From NCBI GenBank assembly GCA_021779235.1, contig JAJYBA010000001.1, positions 1-33,228 of the forward strand: a DNA stretch of 33,228 nt, in the 5' to 3' direction. The position numbers and the translations under genes are program-made. This stretch comes from Bacillota bacterium. GTDB taxonomy: Bacteria > Bacillota > Clostridia > Clostridiales > Clostridiaceae. This document shows positions 15,921-24,126 of this stretch, piece after piece (within the stretch, counting starts at the first letter, position 1; the number at the start of each line of letters is the position of its first letter). Below the pieces are notes generated by a model. The model worked only from the letters and a program-made list of their open reading frames with translations, was not told the origin of the DNA and ran no database searches.

Positions 15921-16319
15921 TTACTTTAACAAATCTTCTTTAGTAAAAGCACCTGGTAATATTTCTTCCATAGTCTTGATTATATAATTGTCTTCATCTT
16001 TTACTAATATAATATCAATGTCTTTTGTGGCAAATTCTACTATAACTTGTCTGCAAATGCCACATGGATATGTATTAGTTGACATATCCCCAACTATTGC
16101 TATAGCTTTAATCTTTCTATGACCCTCAGACACAGCTTTAAAAATCGCAGTTCTTTCAGCGCAATTAGTGGCACCGTAGGAAGCATTTTCTATATTGCAT
16201 CCAGTATATATTGATCCATCTTCAGTAACAACCGCCGCACCTACTTTGAATTTTGAATATGGTACATATGCATTTTCTCTAGCATCTATTGCAATTTTAG
16301 TTAACTTTCTATAATCCAT
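15921..16319 (-). CDS. cdd: Cytidine deaminase
   Basis: Cdd converts cytidine and deoxycytidine to uridine and deoxyuridine in pyrimidine salvage. The catalytic zinc motifs are complete: NCAERTAIF (C53, E55) and YPCGICRQ (C86, C89). The 132-residue tetrameric-type length is standard. The ATG at 16319 is chosen over one at 16337 because AGGGGTG is correctly spaced and MDYRKLTKIAIDARENAYVPYS matches the family N-terminus. It precedes era. A good promoter and three 18-bp tandem repeats lie upstream, so unlike its neighbours it may be individually regulated. Confidence 0.96.
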   Translation of the reverse strand: MDYRKLTKIAIDARENAYVPYSKFKVGAAVVTEDGSIYTGCNIENASYGATNCAERTAIFKAVSEGHRKIKAIAIVGDMSTNTYPCGICRQVIVEFATKDIDIILVKDEDNYIIKTMEEILPGAFTKEDLLK

Positions 16320-16356
16320 TAGTACACCCCTATACAAATAATTTAACCACAGTTTT

Positions 16357-16410
16357 CACGTATACGAGGAAATGCACGTATACGATGAAAATCACGTATA
16401 TCAATTATAT
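16357..16410 (-). repeat. Three 18-bp tandem repeats at the cdd promoter
   Basis: Units begin at 16357, 16375 and 16393 with exactly 18-base period: CACGTATACGAGGAAATG, CACGTATACGATGAAAAT and a diverged CACGTATATCAATTATAT. The first two contain the palindrome CGTATACG. They cover the predicted cdd transcription start and early leader, as expected for an operator array. Confidence 0.7.
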
Positions 16411-16431
16411 CACTAAATATTAGTATTTCAA
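16404..16431 (-). promoter_or_regulatory. cdd promoter
   Basis: TTGAAA (16426-16431) and a perfect TATAAT (16404-16409) are separated by 16 bases on the minus strand. The start would be near 16397, inside the third repeat unit. Confidence 0.6.
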
Positions 16432-16482
16432 TAATTTTATAATTATATTTTGGATTTTAAAAACCTGAATTAAAAAAGCTAC

Positions 16483-17181
16483 CTATCCCAAAACCTTAAA
16501 TAAAAGTAATGTTAATAAAACCCCAAAAATACCACCAAAAATAACTTCTAAGATAGAATGAATTTCTGAATCAACCCTACTTTGAGCAACAATTACAGCT
16601 AACAAATAAGATAACACCATAATTAAAGGTTCATTAGTTAATAATGTTATTGCCGTTGCTACGGAAAAAGCTATGGTACTGTGTCCACTTGGCATACCGC
16701 CTCGCAAGGGAGTTCCTTCATCATAAATTGCTTTAACTACCACTGTAGCTATACAAACTATAACTAGTATAAAGAAAATCATGTCAGGATCAGATTTTTT
16801 AAGCTTCGACATCACTGTTCTGTTAAAAGGAGTTAGTCTATCCCAAAATATCACATAACCCACTAGGACTGAATTTATAGCAGTTACAAGAACTGCACCA
16901 GCAGAGACATTTTTAGCAATTTTCGCTAGTGGGTGATAAAAATTTGTTGTAGCATCTATGGCACATTCTACTGCGGTATTTATCATTTCAGCAACAATAA
17001 CCAAGGTTATTGTTATTGTAATAATTAGAAGTTCTAGCTTTGACAAGTCATAAAAAAATGTGGCAGTAAGCACTATTATTGTAGCTACCATATGTATCTT
17101 CATATTTCTTTGCGTGCGAATAGAGTATATAATTCCTTCAATAGCGTAATTAAAACTATCAACTAATTTTTTTACCTTCAT
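16483..17181 (-). CDS. dgkA: Undecaprenol/diacylglycerol kinase fused to a PAP2 phosphatase domain
   Basis: Residues 1-112 are a DgkA-type membrane kinase: RTQRNMKIH at the N-terminus, the active-site stretch AEMINTAVECAID (E65, N68, E72, D76) and AKNVSAGAVLV. In Gram-positive bacteria this enzyme phosphorylates undecaprenol. Residues 130-232 are a PAP2-type phosphatase domain with GGMPSGHS (164-167 PSGH) and SRVDSEIHSILE (R202, H208). The usual HxxxD carries E instead of D (E212), and the first PAP2 motif is atypical (KAIYDEGTPLRGG). About six membrane segments are visible. The fusion places a lipid kinase and a potential lipid phosphatase in one chain. ATG at 17181 follows AAAGGTGG. It sits between ybeY and cdd, as in other Firmicutes. 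Confidence 0.9.
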   Translation of the reverse strand: MKVKKLVDSFNYAIEGIIYSIRTQRNMKIHMVATIIVLTATFFYDLSKLELLIITITITLVIVAEMINTAVECAIDATTNFYHPLAKIAKNVSAGAVLVTAINSVLVGYVIFWDRLTPFNRTVMSKLKKSDPDMIFFILVIVCIATVVVKAIYDEGTPLRGGMPSGHSTIAFSVATAITLLTNEPLIMVLSYLLAVIVAQSRVDSEIHSILEVIFGGIFGVLLTLLLFKVLG

Positions 17182-17260
17182 ACTTAACCACCTTTAAAAA
17201 TTTACTCATACAGTACGTAACTACATGTCATTTTAAATTAGCCACCTTTGCAAATGTTCT

Positions 17261-17761
17261 CTATCTAGATATTTTAAAATTGTTCAATATTTCTTCTTCT
17301 CTTTTTCTCATAATATTTTTCGGAACTTCCTCCATATGGTCATAACCTAATAGATGTAAAATTGAATGCACTGTAAGATATGCACATTCTCTAATAAAGG
17401 AATGCCCAAATTCTTCACTTTGTTCTTTAGCTTTTTCTAAAGACAATGCAACATCCCCGATTACTAGCCTTTCATCATATAAATCACTTTGGTCAAATTC
17501 ATAATTTAAATATACATCTTTAAATACCTTATCTTGTGGATAATGTAACATAGGGAAAGATAGCACATCTGTAATTTTATCTATCCCTCGCTGTTTTAAA
17601 TTTATTTCCCGAATTTCATCATTATCAATTAAGATAACACTTACTTCATTATCTATAACAAGTTTTTCTTCTTTAAGGGTATACTCAATCACATCTTTTA
17701 TAACAGTTTCAAGTTCTTCTGTAACTTCAATCTTATTTTGCCTATTATCAATAAAAATCAT
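17261..17761 (-). CDS. ybeY: Endoribonuclease YbeY
   Basis: YbeY is a metal-dependent RNase involved in 16S rRNA 3'-end maturation and ribosome quality control. The zinc motif H-x3-H-x5-H is intact in HSILHLLGYDHME (H132, H136, H142), and the conserved region TDVLSFP (64-70) is present. The 166-residue length is normal for Firmicutes. The ATG at 17761 has GGAG 11 bases upstream, somewhat long. It lies between pgpH and the dgkA fusion. Confidence 0.96.
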   Translation of the reverse strand: MIFIDNRQNKIEVTEELETVIKDVIEYTLKEEKLVIDNEVSVILIDNDEIREINLKQRGIDKITDVLSFPMLHYPQDKVFKDVYLNYEFDQSDLYDERLVIGDVALSLEKAKEQSEEFGHSFIRECAYLTVHSILHLLGYDHMEEVPKNIMRKREEEILNNFKISR

Positions 17762-17841
17762 ACTTATTTTTACTCCTTTACTTAGTCACATTCAAATAAA
17801 TAACAAGTCAGTATACGAATCTTTTCTAGCTATTTTGTTTT

Positions 17842-19965
17842 TTATTTATTTTCATGCACCTTATCCTTTTCCCATTTATCCAGAGGATACTCTATTCTCT
17901 CATGGTATATTCCTGAAAGCACTTTTAAAAAGGCCTTTCTTATCTTTTCTAAATCTTTTAAAGTTAAATCACAATTATCTAGTTGTCCATCATTAAGTCT
18001 TCCTTTTATTATGTTATTAACCATCTCTTCAATTTTACCTTTTGTGGGATTTGGAATTGATCTTACTGCTGCCTCCACTGCATCCGACAGCATTATAATT
18101 GCAGCTTCCTTACTTTCAGGGTTTGGCCCCTGGTATCTAAAATCCTCTTCTTTAATTTCATCTGGATTTTCACTAGCATTTTTCATAGTTACATAAAAAT
18201 ACTTAACTAAAGATGTAGCATGATGTTGTTGAATCACATCTTGAATTACCTTAGGTATTTTAAATTCTTTTGCAAACTCTAAACCATCCTTTACATGAGA
18301 GATTATTATCAATGTACTTAGATTTGGAGTTATTTTATCATGTGGATTATCATTTCCTAACTGATTTTCTTTGAAGAAATATGGCCTCTTTATCTTGCCA
18401 ATATCATGATAATACGAGGAGACTCTTGCAAGAACGGGATTAGCACCAACTGCTTCTGCTGCAACCTCAGAGAGATTCGCTACAAGTACAGAATGATGAT
18501 AGGTTCCTGGTGCTTCTAAAAGCAATCTTTTTAATAGTGGATGATTTGGGTTTGATAATTCTAAAAGTTTCACTGTAGTAACTATATCAAAAATACTTTC
18601 GAAGAATGGTAAAAAACCTATGGTAAGTACTCCAGATATGATACTTGCAAGAAACACCATACCTGCCTTTTTTAAAACATCAATTATACTATTACTTAAT
18701 AAAAATCCCATGGATAGATAAAGTGCCAAATTTATTAATGCAATATATATAGATGAATATAATATGTCGTTCCTTTGTTGCATTTTCTTTAATAGCATAA
18801 CGCCTACAATAGAATTCAGCACAGCTAGTAATGTAATTTCAAGATTAAACTTAACTGCAACACTAATCAGAATACAGTTAAGAATATTCAAAGCTATTGA
18901 TACTTCATCATTAATTAAAATAGTCATAAGCATCGGTATACATGCTAGTGGAATTGCAAACAAAGAAATTATACCTAGTATTCTAGCCAGTAATATAGCT
19001 ATTATACTAAGAATATTAAGCATAATTAATCTTCGCGTATCGTTAAAGATTTCCGCATGATACTTATATAAATAAAACCATTGAAGCAGAATCACTAGAC
19101 ATACAAGACCAGCTAAACTTAAATATAAGGACCATTCAAAATTACTAGAATTATCTAGGAGCCCTAATGATTCTAATAATGTCTTTTGTTCTAAGGTTAT
19201 TGGTTCTCCCTCTTTTACAATGATTTGGTCCTTTTTAATCATGACAGGTTTAACGTTTTTTCTAGCTGTTTCTATTGCTAAATCTGTTTTTTCTTTATCA
19301 TAAATTGTATTTACCCGAACTTCTACATTTGCTATAGACTTTCCTATTTCCCTTATAGCTTTGGGGAAATTCGAATCATCAAAAGCTGTATCAATAAGAT
19401 TCTTTGCCATTATAATTTCTTCAGGCTTATCCTCATTTATTATAAATGAGGCATCTAGGGTGGTCATTCTGTCTTTAATAAACTCTTCTAATTCATCAGC
19501 TTTTTTTTGTTCTAAATTTATTAAGACCTGATAATCTTCATAAGCAAACCCATTAATTGGATTGCTTGCTTTGAGTAAAGTTATTTTTTCCTTTTCTGAT
19601 AATGGCTTTCCTGTGGAAGCCCCATTATTATTTGTGGTTGATTTACTAGTATCACTAGTATTTAACTGGCGCACTGCAGTAAATAATTTACTAATATTTT
19701 TTATAGCTTCCTCATTTACTGGAATCTTAATTGTTTTCTTTCCTACTTTTTCTACAGCTTTTTTTCTATCACTTTCCGTGGATACCTCATTTTCCACTTC
19801 TCTAGAGGCTTTTATATCTACTTTTGCAATATCCCCAACATTTAGCGAATATTTTTTGGGAACTAAAGCTGTTACTAAAATTGAATACATGATAAGTGCC
19901 GTAACTATAAAAATCAAATATGGTTTTGCTTTATTGAGCTTCATAAGTTCTCTAATACTTTTCAT
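17842..19965 (-). CDS. pgpH: Cyclic-di-AMP phosphodiesterase PgpH (7TM-HD family)
   Basis: PgpH degrades c-di-AMP to pApA, lowering a messenger that controls potassium and osmolyte balance. The 707-residue protein has one N-terminal membrane segment (about 16-35), an extracellular 7TMR-HDED-type domain (about 40-275), a seven-helix membrane block (about 277-450), and a cytoplasmic HD domain with H490-H491 (GTYHHSVLVANLSE) and HD at 520-521 (YYHDIGKIKRP). All architecture matches Bacillus YqfF. The ATG at 19965 follows AAGGTGGGGAAGGG. Upstream is yqfD with only 50 bases between; the phoH gene that often sits between them is not there. Confidence 0.95.
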   Translation of the reverse strand: MKSIRELMKLNKAKPYLIFIVTALIMYSILVTALVPKKYSLNVGDIAKVDIKASREVENEVSTESDRKKAVEKVGKKTIKIPVNEEAIKNISKLFTAVRQLNTSDTSKSTTNNNGASTGKPLSEKEKITLLKASNPINGFAYEDYQVLINLEQKKADELEEFIKDRMTTLDASFIINEDKPEEIIMAKNLIDTAFDDSNFPKAIREIGKSIANVEVRVNTIYDKEKTDLAIETARKNVKPVMIKKDQIIVKEGEPITLEQKTLLESLGLLDNSSNFEWSLYLSLAGLVCLVILLQWFYLYKYHAEIFNDTRRLIMLNILSIIAILLARILGIISLFAIPLACIPMLMTILINDEVSIALNILNCILISVAVKFNLEITLLAVLNSIVGVMLLKKMQQRNDILYSSIYIALINLALYLSMGFLLSNSIIDVLKKAGMVFLASIISGVLTIGFLPFFESIFDIVTTVKLLELSNPNHPLLKRLLLEAPGTYHHSVLVANLSEVAAEAVGANPVLARVSSYYHDIGKIKRPYFFKENQLGNDNPHDKITPNLSTLIIISHVKDGLEFAKEFKIPKVIQDVIQQHHATSLVKYFYVTMKNASENPDEIKEEDFRYQGPNPESKEAAIIMLSDAVEAAVRSIPNPTKGKIEEMVNNIIKGRLNDGQLDNCDLTLKDLEKIRKAFLKVLSGIYHERIEYPLDKWEKDKVHENK

Positions 19966-20015
19966 TTCCCTTCCCCACCTTTTCTTCTCGAGTAAACTAA
20001 AAAATAAGTTAATTT

Positions 20016-21137
20016 TTATTTTTCTTCTAGGGCAATATTTTCCTCAGCAACAACCAACACTTTTATCAAATACTTATCTTTCTCCTTTTTTACATCTTGA
20101 ATTTTGTCTACAATCTTTACATTTTTATCTAAATTCCTCAATATATTTGAATATATTTGCTCCGTTACCTTAGTCACATCCACAGGCATATTCTTTTCCT
20201 TAACTTCATAGTAGATTTCTTTATTTATAAACTTATCTTTATTTTCTATTTTATCATAATTACTATATGGAATTAAGTTATTTTTCAGATAAATTTTTTT
20301 ATTTCCAAATTTAATGTATAAATTACTTATACTGTTTCCGGTTTTAATCTTTGATTTATTGTATAATGGAACTTCTTTAATTTCCTCGTAAAAAGTTTTT
20401 GCTATAACCTCCCCTTCTGCATGTACAGGATAAACACTTCCTTCTTTACCTTGTTCCCCCTTAACTAATAGATCCCCCTTTTGTATCATATCCCCATTTT
20501 TCACAACGGCTGTACCTTCGGCAGTAAATACCCTAACTACTATACCATCTTTATTAGCTATTAAATTACAGGGGGTTTGGTTACTAATTATAATAGGTGG
20601 TGATTGCCTTTCTATTACATCAACTTTTAGCTTTACACCTTCAATCCTCGCTTTTACCCACATTATTTCATCATTGCTTCTCGTAATTTTATTTTCAATG
20701 TCATAGACATCTATATTTTTCTTTCTGAGTCCAGGTATTACCCCAAAACCTTTAATTTGGTTACGCAATTCATAAGGGCTTATATAATGTTCTGTATTAA
20801 TTTCTATGTTCCATACAAATGTGGATAAATAATATATTATACCTCCAAATAAAACTACTCCGAATAGAAGAGCAGATCGAGTTCTTATTTTCATTAAAAA
20901 AAAGGATAAACCTTGTCTTCCTATAATTTTAATTCTAGTGTCTGTTTGTTTTGCAACCTTGTTAATTTCGCTATAATCGCTTAACTTTACTTCTAAAACT
21001 ACAGTTGTTATATTAATTTTTTTTATATTTTTAACTATAATCCCATTTCTCCATAGTAAATTTATAAATTTTTCTGGAATTAATGATTGAATTTCCATTG
21101 TGATATTACCTTTTTTGTATTTTTTAAAATTATTCAT
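20016..21137 (-). CDS. yqfD: Sporulation protein YqfD
   Basis: YqfD is a sporulation protein made in the mother cell under sigma-E in Bacillus subtilis; its biochemical role is unknown. The protein shows an N-terminal soluble region, one membrane segment (about residues 83-105, SALLFGVVLFGGIIYYLSTFVW region) and a long C-terminal extracytoplasmic region with the conserved RIEGVKLKVDVIER segment and the GxVYPVHAEGEV-like turn. Start choice is uncertain. The ATG at 21137 (MNNFKKYKKGNITMEIQ, 373 residues) overlaps the yqfC stop and aligns best with the family; ATGs at 21146 and 21098 are alternatives, none with a strong ribosome binding site. It is translationally coupled to yqfC. Confidence 0.9.
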   Translation of the reverse strand: MNNFKKYKKGNITMEIQSLIPEKFINLLWRNGIIVKNIKKINITTVVLEVKLSDYSEINKVAKQTDTRIKIIGRQGLSFFLMKIRTRSALLFGVVLFGGIIYYLSTFVWNIEINTEHYISPYELRNQIKGFGVIPGLRKKNIDVYDIENKITRSNDEIMWVKARIEGVKLKVDVIERQSPPIIISNQTPCNLIANKDGIVVRVFTAEGTAVVKNGDMIQKGDLLVKGEQGKEGSVYPVHAEGEVIAKTFYEEIKEVPLYNKSKIKTGNSISNLYIKFGNKKIYLKNNLIPYSNYDKIENKDKFINKEIYYEVKEKNMPVDVTKVTEQIYSNILRNLDKNVKIVDKIQDVKKEKDKYLIKVLVVAEENIALEEK

Positions 21138-21414
21138 GACTTTCATACACAACAGACTTAAAGTTTCCACTTAAGGTTATTGTGTTCCCCCCTATAAATA
21201 ATATTTTAAAATTTTTCCCATATATTGAGATTGGACCCACATTTGAATTTATTTTTATTTCTTCTTCTTCAAAAATTACTACACCCTTATGATTTTCTAT
21301 ATTTATTTCATTATTAGCCAAGATAGTAATCTTGGGTAAATCTAATAAAATATCTCTTGGTAATTCTAACTTGTTAGCTATAGTTTCTTTTGTTCTATAA
21401 AATTTATTTTCCAT
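21130..21414 (-). CDS. yqfC: Sporulation protein YqfC
   Basis: The 94-residue protein matches the YqfC family (LELPRDILLDLPKITILANNEINIENHKG region, then YGKNFKILFIGGNTITLSG). In Bacillus subtilis yqfC-yqfD is a sigma-E mother-cell operon; the molecular role is unknown. The ATG at 21414 follows GAGGTGG by 5 bases. It overlaps yqfD. Two terminators lie upstream, so transcription must start within about 100 bases of the gene. A CATAAATT (21452-21445) resembles the sigma-E -10 CATACAAT at 6 of 8 positions. Confidence 0.92.
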   Translation of the reverse strand: MENKFYRTKETIANKLELPRDILLDLPKITILANNEINIENHKGVVIFEEEEIKINSNVGPISIYGKNFKILFIGGNTITLSGNFKSVVYESHE

Positions 21415-21450
21415 ATACCCACCTCATAAAATACTTCATATTAAATTTAT

Positions 21451-21501
21451 GAAAAAAAAACCTAAGAAATTACAGTTTTCAAACTTTATAATTTCTTTAG
21501 G
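21451..21501 (-). terminator. Second terminator or attenuator before yqfC
   Basis: A 12-bp stem with one bulge (21461-21472 with 21489-21501) and additional inner pairing is followed on the minus strand by nine T residues (21460-21452). It lies 36 bases upstream of the yqfC ATG, downstream of a first terminator. Confidence 0.75.
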
Positions 21502-21510
21502 TATATGAAA

Positions 21511-21545
21511 ATAAAAAAAAAGACTCAACAAAAGCTGAGTCTTTT
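21511..21545 (-). terminator. Terminator of the rpsU-yqeY unit
   Basis: A 10-bp stem (21518-21527 with 21536-21545, arms AAAAGACTCA and TGAGTCTTTT) is followed by a T-rich tail on the minus strand. Confidence 0.85.
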
Positions 21546-21986
21546 ATTTATTCAAATATTTTTTTACTATTTGACTAACAAGCTTATCATCTGCTTACCC
21601 ATAATTTTAAGCATAAGGCAGACATAATTTTTCCCATGTGTTTCATGCTATTAGTTCCCAATTTTACCAAGGTTTCTCTGACTAACTCTGAAATTTCTAA
21701 TTCAGTTAACTGCTGAGGAAGGTATTCTAACAAGATTATAATCATGCTTTTGTATAAAAGCTAAATCTTATCTCTTTCCATTTTCAAATTCTTGCATGGC
21801 GTCACACCTCTGCTTAACTTCCTTAGCTAAAACTTCGATAACCTGATTGTCATCAAGTTTTGAGCTGTCAGTTTTTCCTATTTGTAATACAGCAGCTTTG
21901 GCCATACTTATTGTACTTGACCTAAATTTATCCTTGCTCTTTACGGCACTTTTTCAGTCTTCTTGTAATCTTTCTTTAAGGGACAC
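21544..21986 (-). pseudogene. yqeY: Decayed yqeY (GatB/YqeY family)
   Basis: The remains of a YqeY-like gene directly follow rpsU. From GTG at 21986 the frame gives MSLKERLQED and then TGA (21956-21954). It continues as KSAVKSKDKFRSSTISMAKA and VIEVLAKEVKQRCDAMQEFE before a second stop TAA at 21770-21768, probably an ancestral Gln codon. Similarity then resumes in another frame (LLEYLPQQLTELEISELVRE, KLGTNSMKHMGKIMSA), and the last piece (DKLVSQIVKKYLNK, stop 21544) is in a further shifted frame. Two in-frame stops and at least two frameshifts rule out a single sequencing error. An intact copy could exist elsewhere. YqeY resembles the C-terminal part of GatB; its role is poorly defined. Confidence 0.88.
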
Positions 21987-22009
21987 AACCAGTACCTTTT
22001 TCAAAAATT

Positions 22010-22186
22010 CTATTTGAATTTTCTCTTTCTTGCAGCTTCTGATTTTAATTTCTTCTTAACGCTTGGCTTTTCATAGTGCTCTCTTTTTCTTACTTCTGAA
22101 AGCACTCCAGCTCTTGCACATTTTTTCTTAAACCTTCTTAAAGCATTCTCAAGTGTCTCGTTTTCTCCAACTTTAATTTCTGACAT
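22010..22186 (-). CDS. rpsU: 30S ribosomal protein bS21
   Basis: This 58-residue basic protein (MSEIKVGENETLENALRRFK at the start, ending AARKRKFK) is bS21, a late-assembling protein near the anti-Shine-Dalgarno region of 16S rRNA. The hallmark RRFKKKCARAGVLSEVRKRE is intact. The ATG at 22186 follows a strong GGAGGGAGG. It has its own consensus promoter and is followed 23 bases later by the yqeY remnant. The rpsU-yqeY pairing is conserved in Firmicutes. Confidence 0.98.
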   Translation of the reverse strand: MSEIKVGENETLENALRRFKKKCARAGVLSEVRKREHYEKPSVKKKLKSEAARKRKFK

Positions 22187-22263
22187 TATTATCCCTCCCT
22201 CCGCTAGCTCAATTCAATTTAAATTTAAAGTAGCCAATGCGGGGCCTAAATAGCACATTTTTT

Positions 22264-22293
22264 ATTATACAACACAATTTTACAGAATGTCAA
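22264..22293 (-). promoter_or_regulatory. rpsU promoter
   Basis: A perfect TTGACA (22288-22293) and a perfect TATAAT (22264-22269) are separated by 18 bases on the minus strand. This is the best sigma-A promoter in the window. The leader of about 70 bases holds GC-rich GGCCCCGCATTGGC (22248-22235), unusual in this AT-rich DNA, which could form a small hairpin. Confidence 0.88.
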
Positions 22294-22363
22294 GATTTTC
22301 ATTGCTATTTTATTATATATAAACTATTATTGAAAATTCAACTTTTGTAAAATTAGTTATATG

Positions 22364-22714
22364 TTAACCAGGTGGCCACTGAAGCATCCTGCCCCCCAAT
22401 AAATGAAAGTGTATATGTTGAACGGTTTGACCACCTTGTTCTCCGCAATTAGTAACAATTCTGTACCCACTTTCTGCAATCCCCAAGGTTTGCGCAATTT
22501 CCTTTGCTACTATAAATATATGCCCTATTATTTCTGCTTGCTCCACATTTAAGCAATTTAAGTCAGAAATATGTTCTTTCGGAATAATTATAATATGTAT
22601 GGGTGCCTGAGGACTTATGTCTTTGAATCCTATAACTTTATCATCTTCATAAACCAGCTCACAAGGAATTTGTTTTTTTATGATTTTACAAAAAATACAG
22701 TCTTCTCTTTCCAC
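22364..22714 (-). CDS. hinT: HIT-family nucleotide-binding protein (HinT-like)
   Basis: The 116-residue protein has the histidine triad HIHFHLLGG (H100, H102, H104) and the N-terminal CIFCKII typical of HinT purine nucleoside phosphoramidases. The physiological substrate is unknown. The start is GTG at 22714, correctly spaced (7 bases) after AGGAGG. An ATG overlapping it (22716) is out of frame and would give a 12-residue peptide. It lies between mtaB and rpsU. Confidence 0.95.
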   Translation of the reverse strand: MEREDCIFCKIIKKQIPCELVYEDDKVIGFKDISPQAPIHIIIIPKEHISDLNCLNVEQAEIIGHIFIVAKEIAQTLGIAESGYRIVTNCGEQGGQTVQHIHFHLLGGRMLQWPPG

Positions 22715-22800
22715 ATAATCACCTCCTACCCATCTTATATTAATATACTATTCAACAGAAAATTTTATTCTCCTGCTAAATATATTTATTCATTTTCAAA

Positions 22801-24126
22801 TTATTTTAACAACATTTTGGAATGAAAGTCTACTTCTCCAATCATATGATCACCCTGGCATTCAATGAGTTTAGTTATATGGAATTCACCCTCTATATCC
22901 TTAGCTGCCTTTGAAGTAACCTTAATGTAGTTGTCAGTGTATCCTTCGAATTCATCCTCACTATTGCTACATTTTTGCTCATAAAGAACATTCATGCATT
23001 GGTTAATAAATCTGTCCATATATTTTTTTTCTAGCATATTGTTAAGCTCAATAAGCTTGTGACTTCTGTCTTCTTTAATATTCCCATTAATCTGTTCTTT
23101 TATTTCAGCAGCTTTAGTTCCCTTTCTTGGACTATACTTGAAAATATGCATTTTTGACAATTCTATGTCCTTTAAGAAGGTATAAGTCTCATTAAATTCT
23201 TCTTCAGTTTCTCCAGGGAAGCCTACAATTATATCCGTAGTTATAGATACTCCTTCTATATTCCGCCTTAGATTCTCTACTACTGTTTTATACTCCTGCG
23301 CTGTATACCTTCTATTCATTCTTTTAAGGGTTGCATCACATCCACTTTGCAGTGAAAGGTGGAAATGTGGACACAGCTTCTTAAATGACACTATTTTCTC
23401 AATAACGCCTTCTGTAAAAAAGGTTGGGTCTATTGATCCTATTCTTATCCTTTCGATACCAGGAACCTTATCCACTTCCTCTAAAATTCGAACCAAATTC
23501 CAGTTCTCTTCCAAATCTAAGCCAAAAGATGCAATATGTATACCTGATAAAAGAATTTCCTTAAAGCCATTCGCAGCTAATTCATGAACTTCTGATATAA
23601 TTTTATCTGGTGCTTTACTACATACTGCTCCTCTTGCATAAGGTATTAAGCAATAAGAACAAAATCTATTGCAGCCATCTTGAATTTTTACAAAAGCCCT
23701 AGTTCTATCTTGATACTCTTTAATATTTAGCTCTTCAAAAACATTGTTTTTTAGAACATCGCTGACCTCTATAACTTGTTTCTTTTCTTCTCTAGATCTA
23801 TTTACCCAATAAACAATATCACCTTTATTTCGGCTACCTAAAACTACATCAACGCCTTCAATGCCCGCTACCTCGTCAGCAGCTATCTGTGCATAACATC
23901 CCACCACTGCAATAACAGCATCTTCATTTTTGCGTCGTGCCCTTCCTATCATCTGCCTTGATTTTTTATCACCCATATTAGTAACAGTACAAGTATTAAT
24001 AACATATACATCCGAAAACTCATCAAAATCGGAAACTTCATATCCCTCTCTAATAAATTTCTCTACCATTGCTTCTGATTCGTACTGATTTACCCTACAC
24101 CCTAAGGTGGCGAAAGCAACCTTCAT
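22801..24126 (-). CDS. mtaB: tRNA t6A37 methylthiotransferase MtaB
   Basis: MtaB converts t6A at position 37 of tRNA to ms2t6A by radical-SAM chemistry. The 441-residue protein has the N-terminal UPF0004 domain with three cluster cysteines (C10, C46, C77), the radical SAM motif GCNRFCSYCLIPYARG (C152, C156, C159) and a C-terminal TRAM-like RNA-binding domain. FATLGCRVNQYESEAM is diagnostic of the MtaB/YqeV branch. Its ATG overlaps the rsmE stop by one base (TAATG), so the two are coupled. Confidence 0.96.
   Translation of the reverse strand: MKVAFATLGCRVNQYESEAMVEKFIREGYEVSDFDEFSDVYVINTCTVTNMGDKKSRQMIGRARRKNEDAVIAVVGCYAQIAADEVAGIEGVDVVLGSRNKGDIVYWVNRSREEKKQVIEVSDVLKNNVFEELNIKEYQDRTRAFVKIQDGCNRFCSYCLIPYARGAVCSKAPDKIISEVHELAANGFKEILLSGIHIASFGLDLEENWNLVRILEEVDKVPGIERIRIGSIDPTFFTEGVIEKIVSFKKLCPHFHLSLQSGCDATLKRMNRRYTAQEYKTVVENLRRNIEGVSITTDIIVGFPGETEEEFNETYTFLKDIELSKMHIFKYSPRKGTKAAEIKEQINGNIKEDRSHKLIELNNMLEKKYMDRFINQCMNVLYEQKCSNSEDEFEGYTDNYIKVTSKAAKDIEGEFHITKLIECQGDHMIGEVDFHSKMLLK

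Noticed and set aside
19562..20173. Plus-strand open frame of 203 codons
   Set aside because: It is antisense to pgpH and yqfD, has no signals, and gives a Ser/Phe/Leu-rich product typical of shadows.
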